From Brugia malayi (taxonomy: Eukaryota; Nematoda; Chromadorea; Rhabditida; Onchocercidae): a stretch of DNA of 64,000 nucleotides. The DNA is taken from positions 11,034,501-11,098,500 of the forward strand of contig NW_025062476.1 of assembly GCF_000002995.4 (NCBI RefSeq), given 5' to 3'. The notes beneath the pieces were generated by a model. It was not told where the DNA came from, did no database searches, and saw only the letters and a program-made list of their open reading frames with translations. Below are positions 1 to 12,496 of the stretch, in pieces. The stretch's first letter is position 1, and every line of letters starts with the position of its first letter. The position numbers were made by a program, and so were the translations under genes.

Positions 1-3000
1 TAAGAGATAAAAGATCAAATGCTATAAATTAAAATATTTCAATGATAAATTATGATTGAAAGAAAGAATAGAAAAAAAGTGTTAGAATGATTTAAAAAAA
101 AATAGTGGGAAAAAAAGAAAACTAAAATTAAATAAATGCTATTTAACTTAAAAAAAAGAAAGAAAATTGAAAATTACTAAAATGATATAAGTAAAAGAGC
201 AATTGCTGAGAAAAAAAAATGAAAGTAAACAAAATTTTTATGAAATCAAATTTGGTATCCAAGTAACGAAATAATGGATGAGAATATTGTGATATTCAGT
301 AGTAATGGAACGATTGAAAATTCAAAAAAAAAAAAAAATCTTTTCAATTATTGCATAATGGAATGCAAAATGAAAGAAAATAGAAGAATGCAGCATAGAA
401 AGAATTAAATAATTAAATAATTATCGAATAAAACGATTGTATAATGCATAGATTTTTTCTTTTTTTTGTTTTCAAATGATAATAATTTATCAAACTAAAT
501 TGAAATATGATTTGGATTTAATTATATATATATAAATAATAATAATTGGATGATAATAATTTGCTGTAATGATAATGATAGTGATAATGGTACACTGATA
601 ATAGATGAAATTGATTAATTAATATGTTATAATAAAAATTATAATTTCAATTTTAGTCGTAATAATAAATTGTACTTAAAAAATGAATGAATCAAACTTT
701 GATATTTTAAGTACAGTAAATTGAGAATGAAATAATAGAAATAATATGGAAATTAAAAATGAATGCCATATTGCAAATTGTTTCATTTAATATTTTTGAC
801 AAGCGTAAATCACTTGAAAAGTTTAATGAATGAAAAATTGGAAAATATAAAAAGAAATAATAATAATAGAAAAGAATGAATAAATGTACTTATAACGACT
901 TATAAATTATTTATTAACATAAAAACGATAATAAATTTATCATAATCTAAATGAAATATCTTAATATATTTAATAATGGAAATTTAATAAGAAATGAAAA
1001 TTTTTTTAAATTGAAAAAATCATTCTTTACTGCTATTAAAAGATTAAAATGAAATATACAATTTGAAGATATGAAATGAAGTGTTACTTTAATAATGAGA
1101 TGAATAATTTTAGGTTTGAAATGGTTTATTTTTTACCTTTTTTAAATAAAAAAAAAAAATTGAAAAATTTTTACATAAGGAATAGAACAAATTAATTGAA
1201 ATGCAATTATAATTGAAATTTTGTCTGGAAAATAGAACAAAGAATTGTAGTTAAATTGATAACATTGATATTTTCTTAGTAATTCTATACTTCAATTTTT
1301 TTTTTGAAATTTTTTGATCAATGCTTTCAATATTAATATTTGAAATGAATTTGAAATTAAAAAAGATAAGAATAGTATAAATTATATAAAAATTGAATCT
1401 ATGAAATTGAAGAAATATGGGAAACATTCAACTGACTGCAAAGAAAATACGAATATTTCTTTTGTGGCATTTTTCATGCTAACATTAAATTTAAAAGCAA
1501 AAAAAGCAATTTTCAACTAATTACTTGAAAATATAGAAAAAACTGCCAAAAAAAAAAAAAAAAAAAAATTATTGCATTGGAATAATTTTTGGAAAAAAAT
1601 TTTTTTGTTATACAAAAAAGTTTTATTATATATTATTAAAAGTAATTATTATACATAAACACAGTTTAGTTATGCTATTTCAATATTATAAAATGAATAT
1701 ATTAGTTGAATTTAACAGTAATTCAATTGTGTCACATAAATAAAGAAATTATGGGCAAATCAAATCAAATCAAATTCATAGACAAATTAAATATAAATCA
1801 AATAAGAATTAAATTAAATATAGTGAGAAAAAAATTATGCATAATAATTTAAGCATATTAATTAATTGCATTCACAAATAGCTATTTATATCCTCAAAAA
1901 AAAAAAAAATTTGCAAAAAAGTAAATTAAAAAATTAAGGAAAAATCATTAAAAATGTTCATTAAATATGCATTTAATTCTAACTTATAAATCACATTTAT
2001 AATAGAATTGTTAATCAATTAATTAGAGTTAAACAAATAATTAAAATGTGTTATGCTTTGCTAATAAATCTAATTAGTAAATTGGAAAAAATTGGAAGAT
2101 GCAAAAATAATTATTGAAAATTAGTTTTAATGATAAATCCAAAAAAGAGAGAATAATTTGATTGATAGGACTGATAGTGCACAAATGATTACTTCCGGCT
2201 TATTAATCAATACGAAAAATGACTGATAAAAATGAAAGATGTCGTTATCAGTGATAAAATCAATCAATCATAAATTTTATTATAATTAAATTACTATCAT
2301 AATCATATTTCCAATGTTTCTTTGGTTGTGAAAAAATCAATTTGAATAAATGTCTTTTATTTTAATAATTAAATTACTAAACTGTGAAATATAATAATTA
2401 TTTGTTGCAATTTATTCAATTAAAATATCCAATAACCAAATTTTTAGACATAAAAGTATTTTTCATCAATTATTGAATAAAATTGTTAATTTATGAAATT
2501 TATGTTGAAATTTTGAGCAAACTTATTATTGATAATTTATAATAATCAAATGTTCCCAAACTTTTTCTTCAAAAAATTTTAAAATAGTTTACTGTTTCTG
2601 AATAAAAACAAATAAATGACACAATCTTCTCATACAGAATTTGTATTAATTTAAACTTATTTATCAACTATAGCAGTAAACATCTTAGCATTATCTTTTT
2701 GCAACAAAAAATCTTAGCGTTATCTCATTGATAGCATTTACTGATTATCATTAAAATTAAATTCGTCCATTAATTATCTTAATTACTGTTTAAACCGGTT
2801 CATCTATTTGAAAATGGTTAAAAATCATTTTTCTTTTTTTCACATCAAATGAAAATTTGCTGAAAATAAATTTCACACCCTTTGATTTGTTGATTTTCTC
2901 TACTGATAATGCTAATTAATAGGTACTTCCGAAATTGTTAACAGTGCTAATACACTACGATTAAAATTTGCAACATATGCTGAAAATGCTTTATTTTTTT

Positions 3001-4482
3001 TTTTGTAAAATTATAAAATAAAACATAAAAGACAAAAAGAATTTTTCGAGAAAATTGAAAACTAATCGAAAAAGGTGAAGAAAAATGAAAAGAAAAATAA
3101 AAAATATTAAAATGATTCAAAATAATTGAAGGAAAGTACATTTGAAATTTAAATTTTTAACAAATTTAAAGAAAATAAATAAGCATAGCATAAATAAAAG
3201 AAAATATAAAGAATTTTTTAACTTTAAGAGCTAAGTTTTTTTCCTAAAATATTTATTTAACGTTATGGTATAATACAATAAATTATTTATGCAATGAAAT
3301 TTTGGAAAGAATATTTTTTACAAATGGATTTGCATATTTGACAGAGAGCTTAAATTTTTTTCAGATTAGTTTGAAAAATTCGACAAAAACTTGAATTAAC
3401 TTCTAAAATTCAAAATGATTTAATTAAGCTTTTGTTTGATGCTTTTATTTAAATTTTCAAATTTATTTTGCATCATTTATCATTCATAATTATCATAAGA
3501 ATAATCATTATATTCACATCGAATAGACGAAAAGGATTAGTTAGCCATTATTAGAAGAGTAATTCATTATCGGTAATAGTAATAAGTTAGCTTTGTCAGG
3601 CAACACTCAATAGTAAGAGAAGATTTTAAGAAGGCTTCAACTTTAATAATAAAATAGTAACAATAATAATTATTATTAGAAATATTTCAAACAGAAATCA
3701 AAATTTGAGTTTAAAATTTGAGCTTAATAAATATCTAATAATAATTATTATTATCTGAAATTTTTTAAAACAATTAAAATGCAAATAAAAAATGAAAACA
3801 AAAACTAAAATTAAAAAAGTTTACTGTCCTAAATTAATACCACTACTGCTTGTTAATTTTCTGTTTTTCTTTTTCTTCCAAAGGATAAACAAAAGAAAGC
3901 AATGAAATTTAATGAAAAAAAAGTTAATGAAAATTAAAATTTAATTAAAAAATAATAAAATAAATTAAGCAAAAGTAAACAATTAAATAGACTTAGTGAA
4001 AAATTCTCATTTATTAGCTAACAATTTTAGTTTAAATTTAGTTTGAAACAAAATGTTTATAACATTGCCTTTTACTCAGCAACCATCGTCCCAATATAAC
4101 TACAAATGTTGGTGAATTGATTTTCTCGGATCGATGAATAAATTCAAAAGGAAATTGCTCAATGGTAGATAAAGCATGAAGCAATTAATTAAGCATTTCA
4201 AAGTTCATTCTAGTGAAAATTATTGATTTCTTCTTCTATTTTATGAAATATATTAATTGATTAAATATTTTTATTTGCTATTGATTATGAAAAATTTAAT
4301 AGATGAATGAATTGTATTAAATTACACAATATTTAATCAACTTTTAATGAAACCTAGATATGTATCTAAATTTAGCTTATGCCTTTTGAATTAGTTCAAA
4401 GATTAATTTTCAAAAAATTTGCATAAATAATCGTGGAGTAAAATTTGTATCAATGATGAAAGGAACGATGAAATATCAAAAT

Positions 4483-4558
4483 TACACACACAGACACACA
4501 CATGCACCACACAGACACACACATGCACCACACAGACACACACATACACAACACATAC
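4483..4558. repeat. CA-rich minisatellite
   Basis: About three tandem copies of a unit near 24 bp made of CACACAGACACACACATGCAC-like sequence, the last copy slightly degenerate. It explains a short Val/Cys-rich antisense reading frame over the same bases, which is not a gene. Confidence 0.85.
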
Positions 4559-5243
4559 AATAAAGGAGTATGCAATTGAAAATTTCAACAGAAAAATCGT
4601 TATTAATTATGAATAAATTAAACAGTATAATTGAGCACTTCATTTATTTTTTTAAAAATTTTTTTTTCAAATTTTATAATTAAAAAAATTCTTCAATTTC
4701 AATGTTAAAAAATTTCATTTAATTATAGTATTTTTTGTAACACGATTAATTGAATTTAGCTTTGAAATTTTTTGATGTATTATAAAATTTTGTAAGTATT
4801 ACTTATAGAATATATGTAAATTACAATGAAAATAACATTTGAATTATGCAACATATATTGTATACATTTACTTTTATTTATCTGACTTATGCAACATACA
4901 CGTACGTACGCTTATCATACGTATGTTATCTGACGTATGATTATATTTGATAATAGATTTGAAAAAAAAAAGGCATTAATAAAGAAAATATTTCTTATAT
5001 ATCATTTTAAAATATAAACGAAAGCGGAAATTTCCATATTGAGAAAAAAACAAAAAAAACAAAAACATTATCAGAAATAGAAAAAAGAAAGAAAAAAAAA
5101 CAATTTATACTAACAATAAAATTTAAAAAAGAAAAAAAAAAAGTTTTTTGTTTGTTGTTTAAAAATAAAATATTTGAAATACAAATTGAAATATTTATTA
5201 ATGAGATGAATAATATTTGTAAATTTATTAATAAGATAGGAAT

Positions 5244-5465
5244 TTAAAAGTGAACAATTGATAGTTGCGATGATTCAGCGATGGAAACAATCAGAGAATT
5301 TAGTAACACATCAAAATGAGTAAGCAATTCGCTCGCACACGGATGGCTAAGAATGATCATTTGATTTAGTGGTGGTATTAGTAGTTGCGATGGATTTTGT
5401 GGTTCGATTCTCAGTGAATCAAGAAGTGATGCTTCTTCCTTGCATAGCAATGAATTATTATGCAA
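5244..5465 (-). other. Ambiguous exon-like segment, strand uncertain
   Basis: A short block with clearly higher G+C than its surroundings. On the minus strand it is open for 73 codons ending in a stop at 5244, with mixed, non-repetitive composition (Leu, Ser, Pro, Ile). On the plus strand parts of it also read openly, including a Ser/Cys-rich stretch ending at a TAA near 5477 after an AG at about 5368. No family recognised. It could be a terminal exon of an unseen gene on either strand, or a conserved noncoding element. Confidence 0.2.
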
Positions 5466-6533
5466 ATTAGTCGTTTAACAAATAATGTTAAAATGCAATA
5501 AACATATAACAAATTTTTCATATATTTTACAAATAAATGTTTAGATAATAATGTTTATGCAAATAAAAAAAAAAAAAATTAAATAAATATATGAAATATT
5601 TTCTTCTATTCATTTTATAATTAGCAATTTGAGTCATCCTATCATATAATTATTAATTTTTATAATGTTGCTTAAAGAATTTAAAAAAAAAAAAGCAAAG
5701 AATGCAAATGATTGACTGTTTGTAACAAACAATTATTTTGCTCTGAACAAACAAAAAATCTTTTTTTTTTTTATATTAAATTTCTTTCATATTTTTAATA
5801 TTTTTTTAAGTCATCCAAATTTTCTTTGAATTTACTGTTTATCTTTGTTTTTCTTTTTTTATTCTTTTTCAAAAAAAAAAAAAAATGGTTCGACCAACAA
5901 ATCATTCATTCATTTTAAGTGTTTTATGAAAAGTGCAATAGTGGAAAACATTTCTCTTTTTCATTTCTTTTTTTTTTTGAAAATGTTTGATATGGAAATT
6001 TTTTTGTTCCACTAAAATTGTTCAAACAAATTAAAATTACTATTAAAAAAAATATTTTCAAAAATTTAATTAAGAACATGTGATTTTTTTTTCGTATTTT
6101 TAATTATAGTGGCATGTAAAATAACAGTTAATTGTTGTTTACAATGCAAATTATTGATTGATTATTTATTAAAAAACAAATAAAAATTAAATATATTAAT
6201 ATTATTTAAGATTTGTTCCATCAAAAATATGTTTTTTTTTTCATTTGTAATAATAAGTAAAAAAATATAGCTTTTTTGATGCAACAAAAAATTATTACTT
6301 TTTAATTAGATGAAAACATTTATGAGATATAATTACTTTCCTTTCTTTCTATTCATACCTTTATTTTTTTAAGCTGATCACCAAAAATTTTAAAACTGCT
6401 TTTTTTTTATTTTTTCTTTATAAAACCACCAAGAAAAAAAAATTGAGACAAAATATTTTACATTTTCTTTTTTAAAATCATTTCATCCATATTTAAATAT
6501 ATTAGATATAATTATGGGTAAAATATTCTTGCT

Positions 6534-6690
6534 GCATGCGCATGCATAGCACAATTGAACCTGTTTTATAATTGCATGCAGTTTATTTATCATCTTGCAT
6601 ATGATCATAAATAAACTGCTTTTCATCATTGCATGCACATGCATAGCGCAATTTAAACTGCTTCAATAGTTGTTGCATGCGCATGCATAT
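6534..6690. repeat. GCATGC repeat cluster with hairpin
   Basis: Two near-identical 23-bp copies of GCATGCRCATGCATAGCRCA followed by ATT lie at 6534-6556 and 6631-6653, with a third partial copy at 6675-6690. Between them GCAGTTTATTTAT (6578-6590) is matched exactly by its inverse complement ATAAATAAACTGC (6607-6619), giving a perfect 13-bp-arm hairpin. The GCATGC cores are themselves palindromic. This is non-random and sits 90-240 bp upstream of a TATA-like box, so a regulatory role is a reasonable inference. Confidence 0.6.
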
Positions 6691-6775
6691 GTATGATGTA
6701 ATGCCAGGCGGTATCAACTCATATGGGTAGCAATAAAGGAATTTAGGCAGTAATTGAAGAAGTGGGAAAAATGGT

Positions 6776-6845
6776 TATATAAACGAGATTGAATGAGTTG
6801 TCACCACTACTGTCACCCGTCACTTAAACACCATCCATTTCAGTC
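6776..6845 (+). promoter_or_regulatory. Candidate TATA-type core promoter
   Basis: TATATAAA at 6776-6783 lies in a locally GC-richer stretch (about 6760-6845) containing TGAATGAGTTGTCACC and a possible initiator TTTCAGTCTTT around 6838. It is downstream of the GCATGC repeat cluster and 1.7 kb upstream of the saposin-like gene on the same strand. That gene has an acceptor-like AG at 8500-8501 just before its ATG, so a noncoding first exon spliced over this gap is possible. Inferred, with no direct evidence of transcription. Confidence 0.35.
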
Positions 6846-8536
6846 TTTTCATGTCTTTTTTCTTTTTTCTCAGAAAATTTCCACATGAAATCTCATTGCT
6901 ACCAGTTTGCTCACTTCTAAAAATTGCCAATTTAACACACTTATTAATACAATTAATTAATTTATTATCATAAAAGTAATATTTTTATTAGTTTTCTATT
7001 ATTTTCCTTTGTTTTATTTCAAATATTTGCTTAAATTCTTAATTATTTTATGCGCAATTTCTTCGTTTTTTCTTTTTAAATAAAATGAATCTTGTTTATT
7101 GATAAAAAATACCTCATATATTATCGTAATTTCACCAATTTTAGGTAATTAATATTTTATACTTTTTATTAATATATTTCTTGGAAATCTATTTATAAGG
7201 AAAATTACATTATGTAACTTATAACATAATTTTAATTAATAATTCGATGATTAAATTAATAGTTATAGTCATTTTGAGATTAATTTTTATCGACTCGATT
7301 TTAAATTAGACAAGTTTACTCAGTCTAATTTTATTATAATAATAACATTGTGCTTGTAAGAAATGAGTGATTATATGATAATAAATATATTTAAAAAAGA
7401 AAATAAACTCAATCAGTTTTTGCTATAACAAAAAATCATACTAAAATTAATATGAAATCAAAAAAAAGAAAAAAAAATGGCAACTATGATAACATTTACT
7501 ATTAGTAAACCAAAAGATCATTTTTTCATACCAGTTATGCTAATTAGTTTGATCATAATATAATTAGGATATTTTCAAATTATAATGTAGTATGTAGTAA
7601 AATATTTTTTCAAATTATAATAATATATGTAGTAAAATATTTCAGCTATGAATTCATTTGTAATAAAAAAAAAAAAATTCAATTAATTTAAATACAATTT
7701 ATTTATTATCAATGCATATTTGTTTGAAATTATGAATAGAAAATGTTTCGATTTACTAATGATACCATCTTTTTGATAAGAAAAAATATGAACTATTAGG
7801 AAAAAAAAACACAGTTTTATTCATTTATTTTTTGTTTAAAACTTATTTAAAACACAATGAAATGTTTGAAATTATTATTATTTATGATTACAAAAGAAAA
7901 AAAATAATAATAAAGAAATAAATAGAAAACTTTACATTAAAATTAGAAAACGAAACAAAAAAAAGTGTGTTTTTATAATTTGCATAACATAGGCTTTCAA
8001 AATTACATTGTTTATTTATTTATTTATCACTTGTTTGTTTTTTCAATTTGAAATGAAATAGTTTATGATTTAGAATTAAAAATGAACTAAATCTAACAGA
8101 ACTGAATTGAATTATTAATAAATTTGAATGAACTGTTAAAGATTGAAATACAAACTTTTCAATAGAGTCTTTCACACCATCTTAGCTCATTAGTAAGTAG
8201 AAAATTTCATTTTATAAAAATTATGAGTATTTCTAAGTTTGAAACTAAAGGGAATTTTATTTTAAAATTAATGAATGTATTGCATATTGTATGTAAAAAT
8301 ATATTGAACAAATTATGATTATTTGAAATCATTATGATTAAATAATCAAAAAATTTTTATTAATTATTTTTCTAATTTTATTTTTGTTTTCTTTTAAATA
8401 ACAAATTTTAGCCTTAATTTGCTCACTTTATTTTATATATTTATCATTGAGTTATAATTGAATGAAACTGAATAAATTGTAATAGCTAAATTTATTTTCA
8501 GGTTCATTTATAGATTAATAGATTTAAAAAAAAAAA

Positions 8537-11306
8537 ATGAATTTATTATTATTGTCCTTGTTAATAGCAAATTTTGCTTATATTTTGGCCAATGAAAAAG
8601 AGCCTATTGTTGGCCTAATACCTGTTGATATTATCTGTCCATTTTGTATTGCATTAATTGAGAAATTTCAGCAAACTACGCAAGAAAATTCATCTTATAA
8701 ACATGTTAGTCAATTTAATTCCTATTTCTATTTTCATTTTTTTTCTAACATTTAATAAACGTATCACGTACGTGTTTTATTCATATACGTGGTACATTTT
8801 ATATGATGACTATTGCTCATTGAAATAAAGTTATTCTATAAGAAAAAATTGTCATTTATTTAAATAAAATACTCTTACATAAAAAAAAAAAAATTAGTTC
8901 ACGTGTAACACATACGTGAACTGAATTTTAAATATGCAAGACTTAATAGCATAAACACAGACTGATGAAAAAAAAAAGTAGAAATATTACGAATACAAAA
9001 CTTTTTTTTTTAAAAAAATATTTATAATTAAAAATTTGTTATTCATTTAATATATGACAAATTTTTTTAAAAAATGTTAAATTATCTCTTTACGACGTGC
9101 ATGCAATGAATAAAAATAAAAAAAAAAAAACTATTTTAAATTAATTAATCCAATTTTAACAAAATAAGAAAAACTTTTTTTTTCTTTTTCCTATTAAATT
9201 CTTTCAATTATTTGTACTCCTTTAGGTCCTATGTGAATCAGTTTCGGCGAAAAATCATAAAAACTACGATTCATGCATTGAATCATTCAATGAAATAACA
9301 GTGGAAAAATTAAAAAATTCAAATGCTGAAGATTTATGCAAAGAACAAAAAATTTGTCCAATTAATTATAAAAAAGGTAAAATTTAAATTTTTGAAAATA
9401 ATTGTAACACTTTTTCTTTTTTTTCTTTCCTTCTTTATCTTTTAAAAATTTCAATTATTTCTTGCATTGATTTTGTTCAACTCAAAATGTACGATGAAAA
9501 TAAATGCACAATAGGTCAGAGAGAAATGAGAATTTTAATTAATTGTTTTAAATTGAAACAACAATACACTCATTCAAACCGTAATAACAGAAAAGAAAAA
9601 AGGAAATACTTTTTTACTTAAATTACTAATTTTAAATTTCAAATTATTATTTTTATTAATAGTATTTAAGTGGAGAATTTTAAGAAAAAAAATAAATTTT
9701 AAATTAATATATTTGTTTTTCTATTTTTATAAAAAAAGTTAATTTGTTTACAACTGGTTTGCCTTAAAAAAATATAAAAGTGAAAAAGGAAAAAAAAAAA
9801 AAAAAAACATTTAGTATTTTTTAAACTAGTATTGTACATTTTTTGAGGTTAAACAATTAGAATGATAGGTCAAGAAGGAGGAAAATTAAGGTCATTACTG
9901 ATAAGGCAGCACAGCTGACAATATATTTAAGCTTTATTCTTATCTCTCTCTCCCTCTCTTTTTCCCTCTCTCTCCCTCTCTCTCTCTCTTTCTTCTTAAC
10001 TATTTTACTCGTTGAATTGCAGCAATGTATTTGTAAACATAAAAAGTTGATGTCATTTGATTAGATAGGGAACAGTTGACAGGATTTGTGATAAATGATT
10101 ATGGAATCTTTTCATCCTTTTTCATTCATTCCCTTTTATTTCTTTCTCTTTCTGTCATTCTTGAATTTTCTTTTTATTTAAAAAATTTTTTTAATACAAA
10201 ATTTCTTTAAGCAAAAATTTTTATCAATATAAAATTTATTTGTATGTTTAAAATTAAGCACTGATTTTATATGAAACAAGAAAAGATATTATTATTATTT
10301 GCTACACAGAACTATATGTTTAATGAAATAAAATTTAGATAAAAAAATTTTATTTGATAATTTTAAATTTTAATAGATTTATGAGAAAATAATATACGAA
10401 TAAGAAATAACGATATTCTATTTTATTCAACAAAGAACGAAATACAAATACAAATACATATATCAATAACTAAAACTAATAAAATTATGACATTTGTCTA
10501 AAATTTTAAATTTATTTCCATCAAATGACAGAATATTGATTTATTAATAGATAAATTGATATTAATAATTTATTACTTTCCTTTTCTCACACTTTTCCTT
10601 CTTTTTTCGCATATGTTTACAATAAACTTTGATCTTTAAACAAAAAAAAAAGTTATTTTTTTTTCTAATTTGTAACTATTTTGAATATTTATTAACATTA
10701 AAATTAAATATATTAGATAATTTTGATAAATAATTGATATGGGAGGATGAAAAAAAAAAGAAATGGATGAATTGTTTGTGCAAAATATTAGAAAGTAATC
10801 AATTTTCAAAAATATTAAAATTAAAATGTTTTTGAAAATGTTTATAAAATATTTTAATTGCCAATTATCACTTTGAATTTGATTTGAAAAACAAAATTAA
10901 ATAATTAATACTAAATAAAAGTGTTTTAATTGTAATTTCAGCAAAATATTTCAAATAATTAAAAAATTATTTCTTAATAATATTTAATTAATTTCAATTA
11001 TTTTTTCTTTCTCTCTCTTTCTCTCTCTCTCTCTCTCCTTTTTTTTCATTTTTTATTTCAGTAATATTAGTGGCAAATACCGGTAAAGCTGATTTTCCAA
11101 CTATACCGGTGGTAACAAATGAGCAATTGAAAGAAGCACAACAATATGATACACTGAAAACTGTCACCGATATTTTGAGTGGAAATTTAAAGAATTCAAA
11201 TGGAAAGAATTTAACACTTCATATTGATTTGCAATTTCAAAAATTGCAACCTGACGAAATGGCAACAACAGCAAATTATTCAACGATGCAATCAAATAGC
11301 ACCTAA
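8537..11306 (+). CDS. Secreted saposin B-type domain protein (3 exons)
   Basis: Exons 8537-8704, 9226-9376 and 11062-11306 join in frame to 187 residues. The first about 19 residues (MNLLLLSLLIANFAYILA) are a signal peptide. Residues about 34-100 carry the six-cysteine pattern of a saposin B fold: CPFC, then LCES, DSC, DLC and KIC, expected to form three disulfides in a helical lipid-binding or membrane-interacting domain. The C-terminal third is Asn/Thr/Gln rich with no recognised domain and ends TAA at 11304-11306. The start is the first ATG after an acceptor-like TTTTCAG at 8495-8501. Intron 2 is long (1.7 kb) and ends in a CT tract. Nematodes have large saposin-like families (caenopores and relatives), some antimicrobial; which role applies here cannot be told from sequence. 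Confidence 0.8.
8763..8922. promoter_or_regulatory. ACGT/E-box palindromes in intron 1 of the saposin-like gene
   Basis: CACGTACGTG (about 8766-8775) is a perfect 10-bp palindrome. AGTTCACGT and ACGTGAACT (about 8896-8922) form a 9-bp inverted repeat around a short loop and contain a CACGTG E-box. ACGT is rare in this AT-rich sequence, so the clustering is notable. Possible intronic enhancer sites for bHLH or bZIP factors, by inference only. Confidence 0.3.
9377..11061 (+). other. Long intron 2 of the saposin-like gene
   Basis: Runs from the GTAAAA donor at 9377 to the TTTCAG acceptor at 11060-11061. It contains a CT-rich tract at about 9941-9998 and a (TC)n tract at about 11008-11040 next to the acceptor. 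No internal exon was recognised. Confidence 0.6.
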
Positions 11307-11378
11307 TTGATGTATGTATATGTGAAATGAAAACGATTCTTGTTTCACTTTTTTCCTCTTTTTTTTTTTTTAATTTTA

Positions 11379-11389
11379 AATAAAATAAA
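11379..11389 (+). terminator. Candidate poly(A) signals of the saposin-like gene
   Basis: Two overlapping AATAAA hexamers (11379-11384 and 11384-11389) lie about 75 nt after the stop codon. Hexamers of this kind are common in AT-rich DNA, so support rests on position. Confidence 0.45.
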
Positions 11390-12401
11390 TTGAACCATTA
11401 ATTTTTTTTAAACTTCATTAATGCTATATTGTTAATTTAATCAGTTATACTCTCTATTTTGTAAGCAAATTCAAATGTAAATTATACAAAATGCCTTAGA
11501 AGCAAGCAGTAAAATTTTAAAAAAAAATAAGAAAATAAAATAAAATGAAGTAGAAATTGCAGTTTAATATTGTTTTTAGCTACACAGAAGTGTTAATTTT
11601 TAATTTTTTTTTTATTTCTTTAAAGTTAATTTTTTAATTTTTAATTATTAAAGGAGAAAAAAAATGAAACTGCATCTAAATGCATAGATAATACTTAATA
11701 ATTTAATACATTTAAATTAATAATTAAATTCGATTTTTCTTGTTATTGTTGTATTCTTAATTAACATTTAATAAAATTATCATTAATCAGTAACAAAAAT
11801 AATATAATTTTACTCTATTTTTTTAACTCTTTTTTGATTTTAAAAATTTATTTTCGTTAATTTTTGAGCTCATCGTTTTTTTTTTTTTTTTGTAATATTT
11901 TTAGACATTTTCTGCATCCTTTTTCTTTTGTTTTTGTTTTGTTTCGTTTTTTTCCTTTTGTGTTAAATTTTTTGTTTGCATAAAAGAATAAAATAAATGT
12001 GTTTTTTTTTCTCATAATTATTGCAAATCAGTTCTAATATTATAAATTTTTAAGTTTAAAGCCACCAACAAATTCATGAACAAAAAAAAAAAAATGGAAA
12101 AATATAAAATGAAAAATTAGAAGTCGAGGAAAGAAACTTGAAAATTTTCCAGTCAGATTTATTAATCAAAATATAACAAATAGGACTGAATTACAGCTTT
12201 AAATTTTGATCATTTTTTACAATTAAAATAGTTGAAGATAAAACTTCATGGATTTTGAAACTCAAGAAAAAATGAGATTTTTCAGCTTACTAAAGTATTA
12301 CTTAATTTATTTAACAATTAATATAAGTAAAATTATAAGAACAACTGAAAGAGACGAAACTATTTGAAAAGAACGTATTGCTTTTACACATGCATGTATG
12401 T

Positions 12402-12496
12402 AACGCGAGAAGAAACGTAAACTGAACGTAGGCGTAAACGTAAAAAGGAAAAAAGTGAACGTGAACGTAAAAAACTAAAACGTAAACACGTCACGG
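12402..12496. repeat. AACGTAAAC-type degenerate repeat cluster
   Basis: Roughly nine occurrences of ACGT in variants of (A)ACGTAAAC/GAACGT within 95 bp, in DNA where CG dinucleotides are otherwise rare. Irregular spacing argues against a simple microsatellite. It may be a degenerate minisatellite or a binding-site cluster. Confidence 0.5.

Larger units (their letters stand above)
1..8536. other. Gene-poor AT-rich intergenic region
   Basis: No convincing coding exon apart from one ambiguous candidate near 5244-5465. The stretch is extremely A+T rich with many poly(A)/poly(T) runs. Distinct sub-elements are listed separately: a CA-rich minisatellite (4483-4558) and a promoter-like block with GCATGC repeats (6534-6845). 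Nothing else recognisable was seen. Confidence 0.6.

Noticed and set aside
4403..4588. Cys/Val-rich minus-strand ORF
   Set aside because: Translation of the CA-rich minisatellite; no start context, no family.
6534..6690. CRISPR-like array
   Set aside because: Only three unevenly spaced copies of a palindromic motif in a eukaryotic context; no cas genes.
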